Assembly: GCA_018873225.1 (NCBI GenBank)
Contig: JAEILZ010000001.1
Location: 992,001-1,056,000, forward strand
Length of the DNA: 64,000 nucleotides
Reading direction: 5' to 3'
Source: [Phialemoniopsis] sp. UDSM-2020
Taxonomy: Eukaryota > Ascomycota > Sordariomycetes > Thyridiales > Thyridiaceae
In this document: positions 44,799-55,163 of the stretch, piece after piece
How positions within the stretch are numbered: the stretch's first letter is position 1
Layout: every line of letters starts with the position of its first letter
Program-made: the position numbers and the translations under genes
The notes under the pieces: model-generated
Told to the model about the DNA's origin: nothing
The model's input: only the letters and a program-made list of their open reading frames with translations
The model's database searches: none

Positions 44799-45576
44799 GA
44801 CTATTGATGATCCAGAGAGCTGCTCAATCGCGCTCACGAGAGTCACAGAATCAGGTATGAAAGTTCTAACCTCATGGAGCTATCGTGAAGGGCACTTCAT
44901 GACACAATATATAGGTTATATCGCTGAGCCAGGCCCCAATATAGGCTCATGATATCTACTCCCGTGCTCTACCCCATAGGAATTCCTGGGGTCGCAAATG
45001 GCCCTTGACCATTACTGACTGCGGAACATGCCGAGAACTTCCCTTTTGGGTTGCTGACCTGTGATTGATTGGAAAATGTCTGGAGTTGTATGAATGCTCA
45101 TAAGTCAAAGCCCAGCCAAGTATGATAAATAGACAGCCCTAAGGCTAAAGATGGCAATTAGCCGATTGGAGCGCTTCTAAACGTCCGGAACCTACATAAT
45201 GGTCCGAGTGTCTGGTACTACCTTTCTTGCGGCTCTAGGATATCTTGGGGCAGATATAAGTCCCAATCGGGGAGGATGCGCCACGCGGAAGCACTTCATA
45301 TCAAGTCGGCCCGCTGGGCGCCGGGGTGGCTGAAGGTTGTGAGCAAGCGCTCGAATCAGCGTGCGATACCACTAATCTCAAAATACGGAAACACAATCTA
45401 GTCCAGTTGTTGTTCGCATCTGGACAACCTGGTATTGAATCATGGTTTGGTTTCCTAGTTACATGGGCAGTCTCATGGGGAGGTTCAGTGTTATAAGAGC
45501 TCGATATCGTCCACACTCCCGAGACTGGTTTGGACAAGCTTTCGAGACACACTGAAGCTTACTTTATACTGAGACC
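44799..45576. promoter_or_regulatory. Shared divergent promoter of GH115 and GH62
   Basis: A 778-bp intergenic region serves both genes. TATA-like elements face outward: CAATATATAG (44905-44914, read on the minus strand for GH115) and TTATAAGAG (from 45491, for GH62). In the middle lies a palindrome of two XlnR/Xyr1-type half-sites (45143-45163). A CreA-type SYGGRG match (CTGGGG, 44986-44991) is also present, though such short sites are frequent by chance. Confidence 0.65.
45143..45163. promoter_or_regulatory. Inverted XlnR/Xyr1-type half-sites (GGCTAA ... TTAGCC)
   Basis: GGCTAA at 45143-45148 and TTAGCC at 45158-45163 are exact inverted copies separated by 9 bp. XlnR/Xyr1 regulators of xylanase genes bind GGCTAA-type sites, and in the Trichoderma xyn1 promoter the two half-sites are inverted with a spacing close to this one. 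Position between two xylan-debranching genes supports function; binding is inferred. Confidence 0.65.
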
Positions 45577-46536
45577 ATGAGACTTATCAAAACCCTCATC
45601 GCTTCGGCGGTGGCCGTCGTCGCGCAGACATCCTGCCCGCTTCCGTCGACGTACAAGTGGAAGTCCGAAGGTCCGTTGGCTGAGCCGAAGTCCGGGTGGG
45701 TCTCGCTGAAGGACTTCACCCACGCCGTCTACAAGGGCCAGCAACTCGTCTATGCGACCTACAACACAGGTTCCAAATGGGGCTCCATGAGCTTCAGCCC
45801 CTTTGGCAACTGGTCCGACATGGCCACGGCGCCCCAGAATGGCATGGACTCGGCCGCTGTGGCGCCGACCCTCTTCTACTTCTCCCCGAGGGACATCTGG
45901 GTACTGGCCTACCAGTGGGGACCGACGTCCTTCTCCTACCGGACGTCGACCGATCCGACCAAGACCAACGGGTGGTCGGCGGTCCAGCCGCTCTTCAGCG
46001 GCACCATCTCCGGCTCCAGCACGGGCTGCATCGACCAAACAGTCATCGGCGACGACAAGAACATGTACCTCTTCTTCGCCGGGGACAACGGCAAGATCTA
46101 CCGCGCCAGCATGCCGATCGACAAGTTCCCTGGCAACTTTGGCACCACGTCTACCGTCATCATGAGCGAGTCCACCAACAGCCTGTTTGAGGCCGTCCAA
46201 GTGTACAGTGTCCAGGGCCAGAACCAGTACCTCATGATCGTGGAGGCGATTGGGTCTGGTGGGCGGTACTTCCGCTCCTTCACGGCCACCAAGCTGGACG
46301 GCACCTGGACGCCGCAGGCTACTTCTGAGAGCCAGCCCTTTGCGGGCAAGGCGAACAGCGGTGCTACGTGGACCAACGACATCAGCCATGGCGATCTGAT
46401 TCGCACCAATCCAGATCAGACCATGACTATTGATCCGTGTAATCTGCAGCTGCTCTTCCAGGGGCGGGCTCCGACTTCTGGCGGTAGCTACGGTAGCCTG
46501 CCCTACCGGCCTGGTATTTTGACCCTGCAACGCTAG
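45577..46536 (+). CDS. GH62 alpha-L-arabinofuranosidase, secreted
   Basis: Intronless, 319 aa with a signal peptide ([17 protein letters not shown], mature start near [11 protein letters not shown]). GH62 five-blade propeller signatures: [40 protein letters not shown] with the catalytic Asp in KDFT, MAPTLFYF-type [60 protein letters not shown] with the catalytic Glu, and [11 protein letters not shown] near the end. It has no CBM1, so it is a catalytic domain only. Releases arabinose from arabinoxylan. A TATAAG element lies 85 bp upstream of the ATG. Divergent from GH115 and in tandem with GH43. Confidence 0.96.
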   Translation: MRLIKTLIASAVAVVAQTSCPLPSTYKWKSEGPLAEPKSGWVSLKDFTHAVYKGQQLVYATYNTGSKWGSMSFSPFGNWSDMATAPQNGMDSAAVAPTLFYFSPRDIWVLAYQWGPTSFSYRTSTDPTKTNGWSAVQPLFSGTISGSSTGCIDQTVIGDDKNMYLFFAGDNGKIYRASMPIDKFPGNFGTTSTVIMSESTNSLFEAVQVYSVQGQNQYLMIVEAIGSGGRYFRSFTATKLDGTWTPQATSESQPFAGKANSGATWTNDISHGDLIRTNPDQTMTIDPCNLQLLFQGRAPTSGGSYGSLPYRPGILTLQR

Positions 46537-47255
46537 ATGGGATGATGTGCGGCTAGGATCGTGTTGAGTTAGAGCAGAATTCGTTACGTTTCTAGGTTTC
46601 ATAGCACCAATATTGCATCTCGTATTTAGACATGCAAATCTATCAGAAAGATCCGCCTAATGCACACTAGCACAAGAGGAATGTCCAAGTGCCACGCTGC
46701 CCGCTGTCCGCTGTCCTTCATGAAGCCCCTTATGGACTGTAGAAACCCATGAAATTGGAATGTGATAGTTGTTCCTGGAGTCTCACGATCTTGCGGTCGG
46801 AGCTAGAAGATTACGCCGATCCAAGTAGCACACACATCACCAATCCCCTCCAACGAAATTGTTCACATGATAATTCCGTGCCCTGTTTGTTTGTCGGATG
46901 TGTTCGGACCGTAGCAAGGTTTAGTGCCAAATCGCCGTCTCATCACTTGCGGGGAAGCCTGGTCCCCGAGTCGCGTTATTGGTGCGCTTCTCGTGATATA
47001 GGGCGTTATAAGCCGGATGCGGAGAGGGCCCGACGCAGATTACCCTTGCTCACGATCTAGTTTCTCCAGATCTCGGTCTCAATGGAACCATGGGGTTGAG
47101 ACGAGCCACGAGGACTCGATTCTGTACTTTCAGTATAAAACAAACCTAGCAGCTAGTGGGGTATAAAGATGCACACTCGTCCGCACTGAACTTGACATTA
47201 CGAGACTGGTGTGATATCGACATTTGCCCTACAAGACGAACTCGTATCTTGCAAC
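46537..47255. other. Intergenic, GH62 to GH43, with GH43 promoter
   Basis: A TATAAAA box at 47134-47140 lies about 116 bp before the GH43 ATG. A GGCTAG (46551-46556) fits the relaxed GGCTAR consensus but is close to the GH62 stop. No other gene is seen. Confidence 0.5.
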
Positions 47256-48911
47256 ATGTATCATCTGAGTGTGAGATGGATTGCTCTCGCGGGGGCTCTT
47301 ACAACCCTCGCCCTCGCAACTCCCGCCAGTGTCGGAGACTACGCCCTATCTTCGCGAGCCACCACATTCGCCAACCCAGTACTATGGGAGGACTATCCTG
47401 ACCTGGACGTGTTCCGCGTCGGAGATGTCTTTTACTACTCGTCCTCGACTTTTGCCTACTCCCCCGGCGCGCCGGTGCTCAAATCGTACGACCTCGTCAA
47501 CTGGGAGCCCGTCTCGCACAGCGTGCCCGAGCTCAACTTTGGCGCAAAGTACAACCTCAACGGCAGCGGGCAGGCGTACGTCAAGGGCATCTGGGCCAGC
47601 AGCCTGCGGTACCGCGCCTCCAACGACATGTTTTACTGGATCGGCTGCGTCGAGAGCAGCAAGACGTACATCTGGACAGCGCCGGGCAACGGCGCGGCGA
47701 AGAACGGCGGCGAGGTGTCGGAGTGGAAGTGGTCGAGCCACCCACCGCTTAACACGTGCTACTACGACTGCGGCCTGTTCATTGATGATGACGACACGAT
47801 GTACGTGGCGTACGGCAACACCAATATCCAGCTCGCGCAGCTGTCCAAGGACGGGCTGAGCCAGGTCAAGACGCAGACGGTGTACTCGTCAAGCGATTAC
47901 ATCGAGGGCTCGCGCATGTACAAGATCAATGGGACGTACTACATCTTCGTGACGCGGCCTGCCGATACTGAGCTCGTACTGAAGTCGAGCAGCCCCTTCG
48001 GTCCGTACCAGATCAAGACGCTGATCTCGCGGATCAACGGGCCATTGGCCAACGCTGGCTTCGCCCACCAAGGCGGCGTTGTCAACACCCCAGATAACAA
48101 GTGGTACTACGTCGCCTTCATGGACTCGTACCCCGGCGGGCGCATCCCCGTGGTCGCGCCCTTGACCTGGACGGCTGACGGGTGGCCGCAAGTCGTGACG
48201 GACGGCGGCAGCTGGGGGAAGTCTTATCCCATGCCGCTGCAGACGAGCAAGAAAGTGGCATCGCCAGTTGGCACGGACGACTTTAAAGGCTCTAGCCTAA
48301 GCCACGAATGGGAATGGAACCACAACCCAGACAACACCAAGTGGCGTCTCACGGGCGGTGCAGAGGGTGAACTCTTGCTGCAGACCGCGGATGTGACGAC
48401 GGACCTCTTCGCCGCGCGCAACACGCTCACGCACCGCATCATTGGACCCAAGTCCACCGGCACATTCCGACTAGACGTGAGCAAGATGAAGGACGGCGAC
48501 CGAGCCGGTGCTGTGCTGTTCCGGGACCGCGCAGCTTACATTGGTGTTTGGAAAGACGGCACCACTTCCAAGATCGTCATGGTGAATAACCTGACCATTG
48601 CTGAGGGTACATGGCAGACCACAGCCAAGGGCACGGTTGCCGCTACGGGGCCGACTATCAAAGACGGCACAGGGGATATCTGGCTCCGCGTGCAGGCTGA
48701 CATCACGCCTGCGTTTGGTCTTACGCAGGAGAGGACCACCGCATTTTCCTACAGCACGGATGGCACCACTTTTACGAGTCTGGGGCCAGCGTTCTCTATG
48801 AGCAACTCGTGGAAGTACTTTACTGGGTACAGGTATGGAGTGTTCAATCATGCGACCAAGCAACTAGGCGGCGAAGTCAAGGTCAAGAGCTTCACGATGG
48901 CCCTTGTGTAG
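47256..48911 (+). CDS. GH43 beta-xylosidase / arabinofuranosidase with C-terminal beta-sandwich
   Basis: Intronless, 551 aa from ATG 47256, which starts a signal peptide (MYHLSVRWIALAGALTTLAL); ATG 47211 would add 15 residues in front of it. The GH43 propeller occupies about residues 35-330: base Asp in WEDYPDLDVFRVG (near residue 49), pKa-modulating Asp in YDCGLFIDDDDTMYVAYGN, and the acid Glu in YIEGSRMYKINGTYYIF. The C-terminal 200 residues (LSHEWEWNHNPDNTKWRL, then AGAVLFRDRAAYIGVW) form the beta-sandwich found in many fungal two-domain GH43 enzymes. Xylosidase versus arabinofuranosidase cannot be decided by eye. Third hemicellulase in the cassette. Confidence 0.93.
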   Translation: MYHLSVRWIALAGALTTLALATPASVGDYALSSRATTFANPVLWEDYPDLDVFRVGDVFYYSSSTFAYSPGAPVLKSYDLVNWEPVSHSVPELNFGAKYNLNGSGQAYVKGIWASSLRYRASNDMFYWIGCVESSKTYIWTAPGNGAAKNGGEVSEWKWSSHPPLNTCYYDCGLFIDDDDTMYVAYGNTNIQLAQLSKDGLSQVKTQTVYSSSDYIEGSRMYKINGTYYIFVTRPADTELVLKSSSPFGPYQIKTLISRINGPLANAGFAHQGGVVNTPDNKWYYVAFMDSYPGGRIPVVAPLTWTADGWPQVVTDGGSWGKSYPMPLQTSKKVASPVGTDDFKGSSLSHEWEWNHNPDNTKWRLTGGAEGELLLQTADVTTDLFAARNTLTHRIIGPKSTGTFRLDVSKMKDGDRAGAVLFRDRAAYIGVWKDGTTSKIVMVNNLTIAEGTWQTTAKGTVAATGPTIKDGTGDIWLRVQADITPAFGLTQERTTAFSYSTDGTTFTSLGPAFSMSNSWKYFTGYRYGVFNHATKQLGGEVKVKSFTMALV

Positions 48912-48967
48912 ATAGATGATGAATTCACAATGAGCCATAGCCTTGAAACATACAATACTTGAAGTCC

Positions 48968-49570
48968 TTAGGCCAAGGCCATCATCCCGGCCGCAGCACA
49001 CCAGTCAAGCACAGTGAAAACAGCATCCAGAACAGTGATCCTATCAAAGCCCTTGCCCATGATCCATCTCTGCGAGCTCAGGCCTAGCGAGAAGTTCATG
49101 ACCGCCTGAGAGCAGTTGGCGAGGCCGAGCACCAGCAGCGCCGTCACCTCGAGCGGGATGTCGCCCTTCCTCGACCCCGTCGACAGGAACTTGGTGGGTC
49201 TCGCAATGGCGTACAAGCGCAGGAGCGCAAGGAGGGCCATCGAAGTGTTCATAGACCCGAGGTAGGACATGATGTCGTGGTGCCACGCGTCACCCTCGGC
49301 GAGGCGGGCGACGGCCTGGTCTGGGTCGGACTTGCGCTTCGACAGCTTGCGCATCATGAGCGGCTGCCGGAAGCAGAAGTGGAAGAAGGCACTTTAGAGT
49401 CAGGTCAGTATGACAGCTCAGTTCATTGGCAGGTTATGGTATCTACCTCGAGTGCCATAGCTGGAGCCTGTTAGCAGAAGCACGCCTGTCGCATGGGCAA
49501 CATGTCAACCTACCGCGTTTCCAGCGTAGAGGGCTTTGAGGAAGCCAGGCTGGGTCAATTGGGTGAACAT
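48968..49570 (-). CDS. Small multi-pass membrane protein, unknown family
   Basis: Exons 49570-49514, 49460-49447 (14 nt) and 49391-48968 give 164 aa. The start exon reads MFTQLTQPGFLKALYAGNA. The 14-nt exon (CTATGGCACTCGAG) is the only choice between the two introns that restores the downstream frame (LWHSSAFFHFCFRQPLMMRK). About four hydrophobic segments follow: MSYLGSMNTSMALLALLRLY, VTALLVLGLANCSQAVMNFS and the C-terminal LDWCAAAGMMALA. I do not recognise the family. The minisatellite starts 75 bp upstream of the ATG, in the promoter or 5' UTR. The exon model is the least certain in the window. Confidence 0.55.
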
Positions 49571-50587
49571 GGTGACTCGATGATTTGTCGAATAAGTAGC
49601 TTAAAACGATGTTATAGATAATGCTCGGGAAAAGGAGAACTTTCTGCTGTTGATGCTGTTGATGCTGTTGATGCTGTTGATGCTGTTGATGCTGTTGATG
49701 CTGTTGATGCTGTTGATGCTGTTGATGCTGTTGATGCTGTTGATGCTGTTGATGCTGTTGATGCTGTTNNNNNNNNNNNNNNNNNNNNNNNNNNNNNNNN
49801 NNNNNNNNNNNNNNNNNNNNNNNNNNNNNNNNNNNNNNNNNNNNNNNNNNNNNNNNNNNNNNNNNNNTGCTGTTGATGCTGTTGATGCTGTTGATGCTGT
49901 TGATGCTGTTGATGCTGTTGATGCTGTTGATGCTGTTGATGCTGTTGATGCTGTTGATGCTGTTGATGCTGTTGATGCTGTTGATGCTGTAATGTGTCCC
50001 TGCTTTTTCTGACGACGGGTGCCATGGAGCGGGGCTCGTGTGAGAGATCCCGAGGTACAACTTGAGGCGTTCCAGGGTCGGCGATTGGCGTATGTAGGTA
50101 GTGCTGACGCACCGTCAACCATCGTCAGGGATTGTGACAATTGCACATTGTAGGCTCATGGATGCACATACGGTCAGCTCGTGGTGCCACTGAGCCAATG
50201 ACGCGGTCGAGTGCTTTAGCAGGCGCCGATGTAGGAGGAGGGGGAGACATGGAGACTGCCTCCCAGGGCGACTACAATTCTTCCCGAGACGTCACTTAGG
50301 ATCGAACATATGCACCAACCTGGAATTGTATCCGATACGTACAACAAGCCCTCGCGCCCATTACAATCGCCTAGTATGTACAGAGAACATAGGGGTATAT
50401 GCACTCGGTCTGAATAAATCAATCGCGTCATCCGTCGTCTCACATGTCATCGTGATCCTTCTCTGCCTGCCTTGTTTCCTAGCTCGTACCCACTGCCATT
50501 ACTTCTCCTCGCTACCTCATGCCCTAGGAAGAGCCGCTGCTCACGTCACCAGGCGTGTCGCGAACAATTCTACGCGTGTCTGGGAGT
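49571..50587. other. Intergenic with minisatellite and assembly gap
   Basis: Upstream flank of the 164-aa membrane-protein gene and 3' flank of the EXPERA-type gene. It is dominated by the tandem repeat at 49645-49990; nothing else is recognised. Confidence 0.6.
49645..49990. repeat. 9-bp minisatellite (TGCTGTTGA)n interrupted by 99 N
   Basis: Perfect 9-bp units run for 124 bp (49645-49768), then 99 N (49769-49867), then 123 bp of the same unit (49868-49990). All visible copies are identical. Every reading frame is open, so ORFs here are artefacts. The near-equal flank lengths suggest an assembler k-mer or read-length limit, so true copy number is unknown. Confidence 0.95.
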
Positions 50588-51439
50588 TCAGTCGTACTTG
50601 GCGACGCGTCCAGACGCGCCAGTGAGGACATTGGTGATCTCGCCGCCGAGGTTGTAGATCATGTAGGCGGAGAAGACAATCCACGCGCCGCTGTGTTGAC
50701 AATTCATTAGGACTTCGCCCAGTCGTCTACAGTGGCGCATTTGGGGGCATCGACTTACTTGGGAATGATCCAAAGTACAATCAGCGACCACATGTCGTTG
50801 TGGCCGATGTTGTCAAAGCCGCTGTAGTACTCATTGGCCCCTGTTGCGCGCGATATATTTTGGTCAGCGTCGCGGTTCTGCTTGTTCACAGCAATGCGGG
50901 CACAATCGCGCGCGCAATTGACACAACTTACAGTACAGAATAGTCTTGCTAAAGGTCATGACAGCGGCCGAGAAAGCCAGCAGGATGGCCAGCGCAGCCG
51001 GGCGGCCCGCGACACCGAGCCTGCCGCCGGCGCGAGGCACGGGCCGGCCGTTGGCGCGCCACAGGTACACGTAGGCGACGTACATGAGGCTCTCAACGAT
51101 ATTCAAAAAGCCCTGGGCGGCCGTGAAGCCGTCGCGCATGTCCCAGCGCTTGAAGCCGTAGACGTGGTCGACCTCGCCGTAGAGCTTGTAGGGCACCCAC
51201 AGGGGCCAGTGCAGGTTGCCGCCCGGCATGGAGCGCGGGCGCAGCATGATGTAGCCCGTGTCCCAGGCCACGAGGGGCAGGGAGACGGCGAGCCAGAGCA
51301 GCGTCACCGAGTCCGGGACGTGGACCCAGGACGACGGCGGGCGCGACGTCGAGCGGGCGCGGGACGACGAGGCGGCGCGCGGGGTGATGGGCGGGATGCC
51401 CGGGGTCAGGGAGGACGAGGTGGAGCGCGTCGAGACCAT
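50588..51439 (-). CDS. EXPERA / emopamil-binding-protein-like membrane protein
   Basis: Exons 51439-50932, 50840-50759 and 50690-50588 give 230 aa. A Ser/Arg/Pro-rich cytosolic N-terminus of about 40 residues precedes four hydrophobic segments: VTLLWLAVSLPLVAWDTGYI, AAQGFLNIVESLMYVAYVYL, ALAILLAFSAAVMTFSKTIL and MWSLIVLWIIP. DTGYIMLRP, YKLYGEVDHVYGF, AAQGFLNIVE and NEYYSGFDNIGHND are the EXPERA/EBP-like pattern of fungal proteins. EBP proteins are sterol isomerases, but the fungal relatives of this type have no proven enzyme activity. Predicted ER membrane. Tandem with the 164-aa membrane protein on the same strand. Confidence 0.8.
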
Positions 51440-52627
51440 GGTTGCGTTGCGACTTGGATTTGTGAGTGTGTTGTCGGTGGTACGGTGGCAGAGAAGGAGG
51501 AGGGTCGCGATCCCTTTTTGCGCGGGTTTATGTGTCTATCTTCGAGACGCGTTTCAGGTTCGGTTGCGAAGGTGAGGGAGGGAGAAGGTGGAAAAGATCG
51601 GAAACAACAAGCAAGCGGAAGAGGAACGAAGACGACGCCCAGACATTATGTCCGAAGGGGACAGAGGAAGCACCACAACACAAATGAATCTCGCGCGGCG
51701 ACGGGACAACTTCGAGTAAACACACCACTCATGGCTTCGGGAATTAGCAAACACCCACCATGTTGGGGATAGCGGCGCCCACTAATGGCATGGTCATGGA
51801 CCAAGGTGTGGATCACAGTCAGGGGAAATGATGGTAGCGGCGCATGTCAACCATGAATGGCACCCGCACAACCCGCTACAGATTTCCCCGCAGTTATCCT
51901 TTCCGATTCTTCTTCTTCTCCCAGTTCTTCCAATGGACGGGACGGGGACTGGCCAGTGCTTCTTGGCCCTCCCTGGACAAGTATCAGGGCCCCGGGAATG
52001 ACGGCTCCCGGGGAGTGATCGCGTGCATGATGATGCAAGACATTGAACAGTCAGGCCCCTCCACGAGAGCAATGGGAAGCTTTGGCGCAAGGCGAAAGCA
52101 CCAATGGGTCAAATCGAGGCGTTCATCCCATCCATTTGCCCATCAAAGCCACAGAGCCAGAAGTGTACAAATCAGAAAAGAAGACGAAGGGCTTCCCCGA
52201 AGCTTTTGTTTACACAATCTAAATGCAGTATGGGCCATCTTACGCACAAGTGGCACTAATAATAAGCTCGATGATAGGTCGGCTGACAGCCAATCTCACG
52301 GCATTCCCAAGGCTGATCATGCGCTACATCATCCGGAAATATTACGCGTTTGGTCGCGTCCTAGTCATGAGGCACTCATCCTGATGCTGCCAATTGACTG
52401 AACTTGATCAATTGGTTGGAAATTTTGAGATGTGATGGCTCAACCAATTCATGCTTGGATCTCAAAGGGCGAGCGCCTGTTTGACTGACTGGTCTGGTGG
52501 GCGCGCTCTTCGTCCGTCGCAGCCCGCCCAAGGAGTCTCATCTGTAATAGCACAGGGATGACACCGAAATACTAAGTCAAGCCGTGGATAACGTCATTGT
52601 TTCCTAATGATGAATCTATGGTGCCAT
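51440..52627. other. Intergenic, EXPERA-like gene to DAL5-like transporter
   Basis: No supported gene. A 9-bp inverted repeat (AATTGGTTG at about 52412, CAACCAATT at about 52440) contains CCAAT pentamers and is too short to interpret. Confidence 0.4.
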
Positions 52628-54412
52628 CTAGTACTTGAAAAGAGGCGCGCCTTGTTGCCTCGCCGCCCTGTTCCTCCAGACATAGTAGAAGTGCATCATC
52701 ACACAGCCAACACAGACAAAGAGGAGCAGGCCAGCGTTCACCCAGTGGCCTGTGGGGTATCCTTTCTTTGCTTCGTCCGCCTTGTAAATCCACACACCCA
52801 CGATTTGCCCTGGGGCACCCATCGAGACGTTCAGGGCGATTGCCAACCCAATAGCAGCTGTGGTGTGCAAGTTGGAGGAGAGCCAGCCGAGAAGTGGCGG
52901 GATGCAAGCGAACGTGCCGGATGCTGCGACGATGAGGCATCCGTAGCGTTGCTTGTCGCTTGTCAGTTGAGGTGTCACGTATCGGACACATGCAATACAG
53001 ACTCACGGTATACATTTGAGGCGGCAGGACCGCACTGGCGATGAAGCCGGCGGCGCCGATGACGGAGAACAAAGCAGAATGGAGAGCTCGTCTATTTGTA
53101 CTTGTCAGAGGCAGTGTAGCGGATCCAAGAGTGTCAAGGCTTACGCGTTGTATCGGTCGGCAGACCACGAGACTGCCAGAGTCACGACATAGGTGACAGC
53201 ATACGGGGGAACGGTCATGAGCTGCGCTTCGAGATTTTCGTACTAATAAAATTCCATTGTTAGACTGAAGGTTCTGCATACTTTGGCTGGGTCGGACTTA
53301 CTCCCAGGCCAGCGGTGATGGAAGGTGTGAAAAGAGACAGGCTCGAGTACGGCCCCGAGATGCCGAAAAAGAGCTTTACAAAGGGTCAGCCTTCCTGGTA
53401 CATCTCAAAACCAGAGAACCTCACTCACAAGGTAGTGAACCCAGAGGCGCCACTCCAAGAGCGTCGCCTTTGCTTCCGCCCACGTCATAGACTTGCTCCC
53501 ACCGTGGGAACCTTGTTCTGCGAGTCGATACGCCGCCAGGTCCTTTTCTTCGGTCGAGAGCCACGAGGCGGTTTCGGGATAGTCTGGCAGTAGGAACCAA
53601 ACGAAGAAGGCAGAGATCGCAGATGGGAGCCCCTCGAGAAGGAAGAGCCATCGCCAGGCAGACATCCCCTGGACTTTGTTCATGTGGCCCACACCGTACG
53701 CGATGGCACCACCAAACGCGCCAGCGAGGGCTCCCGAAGCAAGGATAGCGGCGACGCGGATCGATCGTTCTTCAGTGCGATACCAAAAGGTAAGGTAGTA
53801 GACCAGTCCAGGGAAGAGGCCTAGATTGTTCTGTCAGACCATGGTTTGCTGGTGTGCCAACGTGTTGCTTACCAGCTTCAAAGACTCCAAGAAGGAATCG
53901 CACAACGGTGACAGATGCATAATTGTGAGTTCCGGCCAGGCCCATGGTGATAACGCCCCATGAGAACATCAGGAACGCGATCCATCGACTGGGCCTCACC
54001 TTCTTCAAGAAGTAGTTTGACGGGACTTCGAACAGGGCGTACGCAATAAGGAAGACCATCAACGCAATTGTGTATTCGTAGTTTGTCATGTGTGTTTCGG
54101 AGAGAAGGTCGTTGTGAGTTGTCGCGTTTAGGACTTTGGCATTGCCGATATTGGAGCGATCGAGATAGCAGAGAAGATAGATGCCAGCAGATAACGGGAC
54201 GATCCTGTAGTCTTGCTTCCTGACTAGTTTCGCATTCAACGTTGGGTCAAGTTGGCCCTCTTGGAATGGCCGATCAGAAGAGAGGTACTGATAACATCGT
54301 TAACATGCCCTTGTTATGGTGAAACTGGAAGAGAATGTACCTCTTTGCGAGCTTCGATGTCTTCATCCATTCTCACTGAGGAATTCGGCCCCGAAACCTC
54401 CTTGTCTGACAT
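52628..54412 (-). CDS. MFS transporter, ACS (DAL5/allantoate-like) family
   Basis: Seven exons on the minus strand: 54412-54341, 54287-53873, 53820-53429, 53373-53302, 53242-53145, 53091-53007 and 52951-52628 sum to 1458 nt (485 aa). The hydrophilic N-terminus ends with TLNAKLVRKQDYRIVPL, followed by GIYLLCYLDRSNIGNAKVLN, which is the hallmark of the anion:cation symporter family, then FEVPSNYFLKKVRPSRWI and RFLLGVFEAGLFPGLVYYLT. Twelve TM segments are expected. The pattern ends with IGLAIALNVSMGAPGQIVGVWIYK-type helices and a basic tail. Likely plasma-membrane import of an organic anion or vitamin-like compound. Divergent from nothing nearby; the AtuA paralogue upstream is transcribed in the same direction. 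Confidence 0.92.
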
Positions 54413-55163
54413 GTTGATGATAACTCAAGAAGCGTCTACTACTTGCAACTCGTAATGACTCAAAATAAACAGTCTAATGACCAATGATACGGCTCGTGGT
54501 TATTTGAAAAGATGAGACTGGTCTGGTTGTGTGGTTCACACCTCCATTTAAGACAAAGGCACCACTCTCCCCAGATTTACCTTCCCCGCGAAATTGAACC
54601 CTGCCCGGATCCCCGGATTATCCCCTCTCAGAATCCTGGCCTCATGGCGGAGGTAATCGAAACATCGGGGTGGAAGGCCCGAACATCGGTGGCCATGGGC
54701 CGAATACACTAGAACGTCAAGCAATGTGCGGTTGTGGGGTTGTACACCTTGTCTTAACCTGCTCTGGAAACAATCGTCTTTAGCTAGGACTACGCCCCGC
54801 GGGCTTCTTGATATTTGAAAGCATGAGACCCGTCTTAATTGTTGCGATGCCCATCGGTCAGCTCTCACCGGTGTTCGGATTCTACCAGATCCCCACTTCC
54901 ATGATCCTTAGTAGCCTCGGACTTGCCCCAGACGAAGGATGACGGTCATCACTAGAAGACGAAATGCGAAGAACAGCATCCGGAAGGCGGCATGTTTTTG
55001 TGGATAAAGTAACTTGTCTCTTGCCGGTAGAGTGACGACACTCACGAACACTTGTATGTACCTCAACTTGTGCAATGTAGGTTTAACTTATTATAAAGTT
55101 TTATCGCGTGAAGGTGAATCTGTCGTTGCACTATTGTAATCGCAAATCCCATCAAGGTCTACT
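54413..55163. other. Intergenic, DAL5-like transporter to second AtuA gene
   Basis: Nothing recognised apart from presumed promoter and 3' UTR sequence. Confidence 0.4.

Noticed and set aside
49645..49990. CRISPR-like array
   Set aside because: The units are contiguous 9-mers without spacers, in a fungal nuclear genome; this is a minisatellite.
49443..50146. Long ORFs of Ser-Ile-Asn, Gln-His or Leu-Met repeats across the N gap
   Set aside because: A 9-bp repeat has no stop in several frames; the ORFs are by-products of the minisatellite and the gap.
52405..52450. Inverted AATTGGTTG / CAACCAATT as a regulatory palindrome
   Set aside because: Only 9 bp, contains common CCAAT pentamers, and lies far from any start codon.
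53421..53651. Extra ORFs inside the DAL5-like transporter
   Set aside because: Frame shadows of exon 3; joining the exons in the correct phase yields a complete 485-aa transporter.
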